DNA of 64,000 nt from Cyanophora paradoxa (Eukaryota; Glaucocystophyceae; Cyanophorales; Cyanophoraceae). The notes below the pieces were generated by a model. It was given only the letters and a program-made list of their open reading frames with translations. It was not told the origin of the DNA and did not search any database. Where the stretch lies: NCBI GenBank assembly GCA_004431415.1, contig QPMI01000507.1:186001-250000 (forward strand), written 5' to 3'. A program made the position numbers and the translations under genes. Numbering within the stretch: the first letter of the stretch is position 1; each line of letters begins with the position of its first letter. Of the stretch, positions 58,294-64,000 are shown piece by piece.

Positions 58294-58557
58294 ATGACGA
58301 TCACAGAAGCCCAAAAGAAAGCAACTTACCGCTACCGTAAAACAGAAAAGGGTATGTTAGCGCTTGCTAGGATTAATGAGAAACGCAATGCAAAATGGAG
58401 CGAACTCTATAACAATGATGAAGAATTCAGACAAGCTCACATAATGACTTCATGCAAGGCTCAATATGTAAATAACACCATTCTCTATGTAAAGTATCTA
58501 TTTGACGTTCCTCATACCAACCGTGGACGTCCATCAAAGTATGTTAATGCTTGTTAA
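58294..58557 (+). CDS. Small basic AT-hook protein, element B
   Basis: 87 residues. Helical charged body (KKATYRYRKTEKGMLALARI, NEKRNAKWSELYNNDEEFRQ) and a C-terminal NRGRPSKY AT-hook. It has the same architecture and position (just before the replication gene) as 29145-29372 of element A: R/K-rich helix with (D/N)EEFR, then GRP(R/S)KY at the end. A candidate regulator or DNA-binding accessory. Confidence 0.6.
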   Translation: MTITEAQKKATYRYRKTEKGMLALARINEKRNAKWSELYNNDEEFRQAHIMTSCKAQYVNNTILYVKYLFDVPHTNRGRPSKYVNAC

Positions 58558-58789
58558 TCGTTTTTCTCAGCGCGATTGCTCTGAGAACCCGCGGAAACCG
58601 CGCTGGAAGCAAAACTATAAATCTTTCTGTTATTTTTAGAGTTCGATGATCGAGCCAACCCTTTGTTATTTTTATGAATGCCCTCGACTAAATTTATTTT
58701 GTTGGAGACTTTTGGTTTTGTCGGTAAAATTTGACGCGAGTATAAAATGACTTAAGGAAATAAAATATAGAGTATATATAAAAGTGAAA

Positions 58790-61700
58790 ATGCCTCGACC
58801 AAGTAATCGGATTTCGAAGAATTTGCAGGATGAGATTCTTGGTTACTACATGCAAGCAAAAGTAGAAGACAAATTGACCCGAGAGCAGGATATCTATTTC
58901 TTGAGAGAATTTACTTTCAAAGCAATTAGAATTCCAAAGTTGATTGATATCAGAGATACACTGAGAGGTATCGTAGAGCCTCGTTTGTATCGCAAGCAGG
59001 AGAAGAAGGAGAAGAGGGCTGAGAGAGCCGCTAAGAATGTTGAGAAGCAGAACAAGAAAGCAGCCGAAGCAAAGAAGCGGAAGCGCTTTGATCGCAAGCA
59101 GAATAAGAAGGCTAAACGTTCCGCTCGTTCCCAGAAGAATGTGGAAAAGCAGCAAAGTAAGCAGTTCAAAGCGCTGGTAAGGAGAATCATAAGGGATATT
59201 GAGGCCCAGGATGGCGATACAGTCTCGCTTCGTGTGAGGTTTTACCGAATTCCTGAAGACTTCAATAACCTCCCAAACAACTACGATGTTGTTATCCACG
59301 AAGACACACCTTACATTGAAACACAAAAATCCGGAAAACGCGCATTGATGCTTTCCTGCCCCAAGCAAGTGCTGGTGAGATTGCTTGAACAGGTGCAAGA
59401 GGACTTTAATAACTTCCTTGCATTGTGGACTCTGAACGAAATTGCTTCCTTCCTGATTTCTATTGGGCAAAGCAACCCTCGCAATCGAGACTATCAATTC
59501 GTTAAGGTTTTCACGAATGATGCGCCCAATGGATCAGACATCAAGTATCCAGAGGTGATGACAATCGAGGAGATTATTGTCAGCGATAACAAAACAGTAT
59601 ACCCTTTGAATGAACGAGTTCTGCGAGATGGGCAGGCTCCAAAAATCGTTTCTCGTTTCGTGAAATACACCCTCAATGGTCAGGCTAAGTGTGTGATGGA
59701 CCAAATATGTCCCGATGATTCACTTACCATCAAAGATTGTTTAATCGAAGCATTACATCAGGTTCTATGCAAAGGGTTTGAGTATGCCCGCAGCATCAAG
59801 AAGTATAAGAAGGTCAACTACTCCAAAGACTGGCTCTTTGCTCAGATCAAGGGATATGAACCTAAGCCTGATTCCGATTGGGGAGTGAGTTTTGATGAGC
59901 TTCTTCCTTTCTTGAAAAAGTGGCGCATCAGGTTCATTGCAATTGGAAAGGATGACAAGGTTATTCATACTCTTTCCTTCAAACCGAATCGAACCAACTC
60001 TCACTTAGTTCCCGCAAGTGTTTACGTGCAGATTGCAAACGACCACGTTTATGTATTAAATAAGGATCTCAGTAAACTGGTTCGTTCTTTCAATGGAACT
60101 GGCGCCCGTGAAACCAAGAAGAGTATGGGTTCAGCAGCCATGAAATACAAGATCAAAACACAGTTCAACGATAACAGCTTCTTTGCTTACAGCGAGGAGG
60201 ATATCATCAAGATCATTGCCAGAGAGAAAGATAGTAGTTCTGAAAAAATTAAGATCACATACAACAAGCCACTACTTGAGTTGTTGGGAAGCTTCCGAAA
60301 GGCTAATCACGAGGTTCACACTTCCATTACTGATGAGGGAACAATAACCTACATTCACTACACAATAGAGGATAAAGATGTAATTATCCTTCCACCAGGC
60401 AACATGGTGGATATGGAAAATATTGATGTGAACCTTGCAGATGATGCGCATCGCAAGTTGTTTGATGAGATGAGTCAGATGATGTATAGGGCGCTTATCA
60501 ACAAACCCTACAAGAGCAAATATAATCCAGAAACATATGCAGCATTTACTAAAGGGCAACAGAGTGCATTGACTGGGTTCTTTGGATCTGCCTCTGAGGT
60601 CCGAACAATGGTAGAGAACATTGCCTATGGATCCATTGATACTCACAAGCTCGACATTTCCAAAGCATACACACACATCGTTTCGAAAGTGCTTAAGGTG
60701 TTTCCAGTTTTCAGTTCATTTGATAGATTCGAAAAAGTCAAAGTGTCTTGCAGCTCGGACATCGAAGACAATTCGTTCTATTCCGTGAAAGTGAAAGCCA
60801 AACACTTCAAAGCATTCAGAAATTATGGTGAGGCGAATACCTTGAATCAATACAAGAGGATTCTCGTCGATTCAAAGTATAACCTGATGTATGGTGAGGT
60901 TTTGAAAGAGTTTTACGAGGATATTAAGGATGACATCAGCATTGAGGCAGTTCTAAGACCTTATCGGATTGCCGAGAATGTCACCTTGCAGGCTTTCAAG
61001 CAGTTGTATGCAAGTCAGCTTTCGACCAAGGAGAAGAAAGACATTGCCAACCATCACATTGGTCTATTTGGTAAGAAGTCCCAGCGAAAAGCAACCACCT
61101 ACACCTTTTTCAATAAAAATGATGCTCTGAATTTCATTGAAGAGAATGGAGGGACCCTGAAGTTTATAAGTTTCGATCAAGAGAAGCCAACACACACATC
61201 AGTTAAGAATGAGAAGGACATTAAATCGCCCATGATTTGGTATGTGAACCAGGAAGAACAAGAACGGGCTTTCATTGATGGTTTCCTGCCAATGCAGTGC
61301 GTGATTTACTCCACCATGCGAGGCATCATGTATCGCCTATGCAAGAAATTGCTCTCTGAGGGAGTGGGAGTCCTTGCAATCAAGACCGATGAGCTGACAA
61401 TCGATAGACCATATCCATTCGAGCAGTTTGACCGAAACCTATTCGAGAACACTGGAAAGTTTGATGTGAAGCCAGCAAACATGAACTCGATAACCCACAG
61501 TAAGAGGACTTCCAAAAAACCAAAGAGCCACATGATCACATTTGATCGACTCAAAACTCGTTCCAAACCTTTCATCAATGTTGAAAAGATTGTTCACAAG
61601 GTTCACAAGTTCCAGGATGAGTATGACCTCCCAGCAATCGTAAATGCTTTGGATGGGCAAGGTAATGTGCTGATTAAAGGAGTGAAACCGGGAACTGGTA

Positions 61701-62974
61701 AGACTACTTTGGCAAAGGCAATGGCCAAGAAGTATGGTAAGAAATGCTTGTTCGTTGCGCCTACTAATAAGAGATGCAAGGATTTGCGAATGGAACTAAA
61801 AGCAGAGTGGGGGCAGGATGCTCCTGAGGTGATGACTATTTATCGAGCCTTGAATTTGAATGTTGATGATGAGAGAATGAAGGGAAATGTTGGGAAGAAG
61901 GTTTCGGAATTATCTAAGTACGATTGCTTTGTTATTGATGAGATCTACCAGTTTGAGATTAGGGAATTGGAATCTCTGTGCGATGTGATGACTGTGCAGT
62001 TCCCAGACAAACTCTACATCGCAACAGGCGACCCCTACCAGAACCCACCCATCCAATTCATAACAGTCAATCAACGAGATTACTACAACAAGATCTTCGA
62101 TAGACTTTTCAAGAACGAGGTTTACCTGCAGGTTGGAAAGCGTCATAAACTGGCTGCAGATCAGAAGAAATTTGACCAGTTATGGGAGGACTTATTCAGG
62201 ACTGAACTACCAGTTTCTATTGCTGCCAGACGATTGGGCTTGAAAGTAGTTGATACATTGGAGAAGGGTGATATCTCAGTATGCAATTCAAACCGCAAGT
62301 GTGCAGAGGTGAACAACAAAATGCATAAAATGATTCATGGAGAGGATCCTGTATATAAGACAGGTGTGGAGCTGATTGCAAAGGTGCGAATGACAACAAG
62401 TGAGGGCATCATTCAGCGGGGCTTTGTTTACGAAGTGGTCGAATACAAAGCCAAGGAAATTCTCACTCTCAAAGACATTGATTCGGGTGAAGTGCATACT
62501 CTAAAAAGCGAAGATATCAAGTATTTCGCATTGACCCATGCTTTCACCTGTCACATCATTCAGGGTGACACAATCAGGGATTCTCGTGTTGTAATTCACG
62601 AGACTGGGTCCCCATATGTTACTGCTGAGTGGTTCTATGTTGCAGCAACTCGAACCCAGAATCTCTCGGATACTGTGATTTTCGTTGATAAATCCGAGGC
62701 AGCCACAATGGTGAAAACGAAGGAGGATCAAGCTCAGAAAATCGATTCCTACAAATCCCAAGACAAACAAGCCAATCGGGAGTTCTCCTTGGCAGAGTAT
62801 GTTGATTGGGACTGGTTCAAAAAGCAGTATGGGAAGCAATTGGGGCGATGCAGAAGGTGCTTTGATATTATGGATTTCGAAGAAGCCACTGTTGATCGGG
62901 AGAACAATGCTATCGCTCACATTTCTCGAAACTGTTTCTTGTCACATTGTAGGTGTAACTGTTCAGCCCAGTAA
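58790..62974 (+). CDS. DNA polymerase-like/SF1 helicase fusion protein
   Basis: 1394 residues from ATG 58790 (MPRPSNRISKNLQ). Residues about 65-125 form a lysine/arginine-rich coiled coil. About 290-450 resembles the N-terminal domain of viral polymerases. The palm-like region has motif A KLDISKAYTHI (Asp622), motif B-like KKDIANHHIGLFG (Asn754) and motif C-like AIKTDELTID (Asp867) in place of YGDTDS, so a divergent family B polymerase. The SF1 helicase follows: Walker A KPGTGKTT (Lys971), motif II VIDEIYQ (Asp1050), motif III GDPYQNPP, motif V HIIQGDTI, motif VI YVAATRTQ (Arg1288). The C-terminus has a cysteine cluster (CRRCF, CRCNC). It would replicate element B alone. The stop overlaps the integrase ATG. 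Confidence 0.8.
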   Translation: MPRPSNRISKNLQDEILGYYMQAKVEDKLTREQDIYFLREFTFKAIRIPKLIDIRDTLRGIVEPRLYRKQEKKEKRAERAAKNVEKQNKKAAEAKKRKRFDRKQNKKAKRSARSQKNVEKQQSKQFKALVRRIIRDIEAQDGDTVSLRVRFYRIPEDFNNLPNNYDVVIHEDTPYIETQKSGKRALMLSCPKQVLVRLLEQVQEDFNNFLALWTLNEIASFLISIGQSNPRNRDYQFVKVFTNDAPNGSDIKYPEVMTIEEIIVSDNKTVYPLNERVLRDGQAPKIVSRFVKYTLNGQAKCVMDQICPDDSLTIKDCLIEALHQVLCKGFEYARSIKKYKKVNYSKDWLFAQIKGYEPKPDSDWGVSFDELLPFLKKWRIRFIAIGKDDKVIHTLSFKPNRTNSHLVPASVYVQIANDHVYVLNKDLSKLVRSFNGTGARETKKSMGSAAMKYKIKTQFNDNSFFAYSEEDIIKIIAREKDSSSEKIKITYNKPLLELLGSFRKANHEVHTSITDEGTITYIHYTIEDKDVIILPPGNMVDMENIDVNLADDAHRKLFDEMSQMMYRALINKPYKSKYNPETYAAFTKGQQSALTGFFGSASEVRTMVENIAYGSIDTHKLDISKAYTHIVSKVLKVFPVFSSFDRFEKVKVSCSSDIEDNSFYSVKVKAKHFKAFRNYGEANTLNQYKRILVDSKYNLMYGEVLKEFYEDIKDDISIEAVLRPYRIAENVTLQAFKQLYASQLSTKEKKDIANHHIGLFGKKSQRKATTYTFFNKNDALNFIEENGGTLKFISFDQEKPTHTSVKNEKDIKSPMIWYVNQEEQERAFIDGFLPMQCVIYSTMRGIMYRLCKKLLSEGVGVLAIKTDELTIDRPYPFEQFDRNLFENTGKFDVKPANMNSITHSKRTSKKPKSHMITFDRLKTRSKPFINVEKIVHKVHKFQDEYDLPAIVNALDGQGNVLIKGVKPGTGKTTLAKAMAKKYGKKCLFVAPTNKRCKDLRMELKAEWGQDAPEVMTIYRALNLNVDDERMKGNVGKKVSELSKYDCFVIDEIYQFEIRELESLCDVMTVQFPDKLYIATGDPYQNPPIQFITVNQRDYYNKIFDRLFKNEVYLQVGKRHKLAADQKKFDQLWEDLFRTELPVSIAARRLGLKVVDTLEKGDISVCNSNRKCAEVNNKMHKMIHGEDPVYKTGVELIAKVRMTTSEGIIQRGFVYEVVEYKAKEILTLKDIDSGEVHTLKSEDIKYFALTHAFTCHIIQGDTIRDSRVVIHETGSPYVTAEWFYVAATRTQNLSDTVIFVDKSEAATMVKTKEDQAQKIDSYKSQDKQANREFSLAEYVDWDWFKKQYGKQLGRCRRCFDIMDFEEATVDRENNAIAHISRNCFLSHCRCNCSAQ

Positions 62975-64000
62975 TGGAGAATATTCTATCATACAAAAAA
63001 TACAAACAGAAGCTCATTAGTGAAGGGAAGGAATTTGATGAGGCGGAACTGAGAAACAAGTATAAGAATTCCGAACTGCATCAAATTTTCAAGAAGCCTA
63101 GGAAAAAGACTACGTTTTTAAGAATAGTTGCCCAGCCATACTCATTTCAGGTTGATGTCATGTTTTTCAGAAAGTTTAAGACAGCAAATTATGGATACAT
63201 TAAAGCGCTTAGTTTCATTGACATTCTAAGTAGAAAGGCATTTGTGTATGCTTTCAAGACCAGCGAAGAGATTCCGGGAATACTTAATAAATTCAAGGGC
63301 GAAGCAGGTAAGGTTGTAGGATTGGCAGGGGATAATGAGTTTTCCAGTGCGGTTTATCGAACTTGGTGCAGTGAAAATGGTGTCGAATTGTATACAGATG
63401 TTGCGAAAGAAGATCACATTTCTGCTGGGAATAAACTTGGGATAATCGATCGATTCACTCGAACCTTCAAACAATACATGAACAAACTCATGGTCTCGAG
63501 GAATACTTCGAAGTGGGTCGAATTAATCCCAGATGTGCTAAAGGCTTACAATAACTCGCCTCATTCATCACTGAACAATGATTCCCCAAACCAAGTGTTT
63601 GCAAGTCCACAGAAGCAAATGTTTATTTTCCTAAAAACCACCAAGCATAACATGGATGTTAAAGAGAATCAACCCGATAAAATCAAACCAGGAGATACTG
63701 TAAGAGTTTTAGAGGAGAGAGGTGCATTCTCAAAGGAAGGCCCAGGTTCAGTCAGAAGATTTACAAAGTAGCTGGGAAAGATGCTAATCGATTCAAGGTG
63801 CTTGAAGATAATGGAGATGATGCAGAGGAATTAAAGAGACGTTTTAAGCAACAAGAGTTACAGAAAGTGAAACGAGATGAGATAATGAAAATTCCACAGC
63901 AAATGAGGATTCAAGCTGTAAAGAAAACAAACACAGTGAATCGAAAAGTTGCAAAAGAGGGAATCAAACCAAATCGCAGCAAAGTTGTTAGAAAAAGGTA
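62974..64000 (+). CDS. Retroviral-type (rve) integrase, frameshifted, runs off the window
   Basis: Begins at ATG 62974, inside TAATG shared with the previous stop. The first frame ends at 63771. Catalytic-core landmarks: QVDVMFF (Asp61), LAGDNEFSS (Asp120), KLGIIDRFTRTFK (third acidic residue is Asp159, where many relatives have Glu), then LKAYNNSPHSSLNNDSPNQV, and an SH3-like part (IKPGDTVRVLEERG). Near 63740 the sequence shifts one base, and the continuation (KIYKVAGKDANRFKVLEDNG and a basic tail) stays open to the window end. It inserts the element into host DNA and marks B as Polinton-like. Confidence 0.8.

Overview
The window looks like a stretch of a nuclear genome of a unicellular eukaryote (a microalga or related protist) that has been repeatedly invaded by mobile DNA. 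The flanking cellular part (about 1-16.6 kb) is very GC-rich and carries intron-containing genes. The middle and right parts (about 16.8-64 kb) are an AT-rich mosaic of integrated Polinton-like virus (PLV) elements, into which two GC-rich retroelements have inserted. I cannot name the species. The eukaryotic setting rests on introns, a CD36-family receptor, a pentatricopeptide-repeat protein and the retroelement types.

Region 1 (1-16.6 kb): a tandem duplication of about 5.7 kb (about 1.18-6.96 kb and 10.81-16.46 kb). Each copy holds a CD36/LIMP-2 type membrane receptor gene followed by a multi-exon gene of unknown function. Between the copies lies a minus-strand multi-exon PPR gene. The second CD36 copy has lost the ATG used by the first. 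The two copies of the unknown gene differ largely by 6-bp insertions or deletions of near-palindromic words.

Region 2 (16.68-33 kb), element A: a perfect 29-bp inverted repeat at the GC/AT boundary, then repeat-rich DNA (four 72-bp tandem units; clustered GTGACGCC/GGCGTCAC words; many CAGTAAG words). A gag-only LTR retrotransposon (18051-23388, identical 283-bp LTRs) interrupts it. Then come PLV genes: two minor capsid (penton-like) proteins, the double-jelly-roll major capsid protein (MCP), an A32-type packaging ATPase, small proteins including one with an AT-hook, and a primase-polymerase fused to an SF3 (D5-like) helicase. Repeats close the block.

Region 3 (about 32.1-47.38 kb), element C: a remnant consisting of an intact ATPase and a truncated MCP. 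It is interrupted by a 12.5-kb non-LTR retrotransposon (33145-45626; ORF1, AP-type endonuclease, reverse transcriptase, RNase H, all frameshifted) flanked by a 106-bp target-site duplication that leaves the ATPase reading frame complete.

Region 4 (47.38 kb to the right edge), element B: it appears to have inserted into the MCP of element C. It carries a zinc-binding protein, three adjacent fibre/adhesin-like genes (two with C1q-like heads), a proline-rich membrane protein, a RING-like protein, its own ATPase, MCP and minor capsid gene, a second AT-hook protein, a 1394-residue DNA-polymerase-like/SF1-helicase fusion and a retroviral-type integrase running off the window. Elements A and B thus share a related morphogenesis set but use unrelated replication modules. 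Several capsid and integrase genes carry single-base frameshifts, so the elements are either decaying or the assembly has small indel errors.
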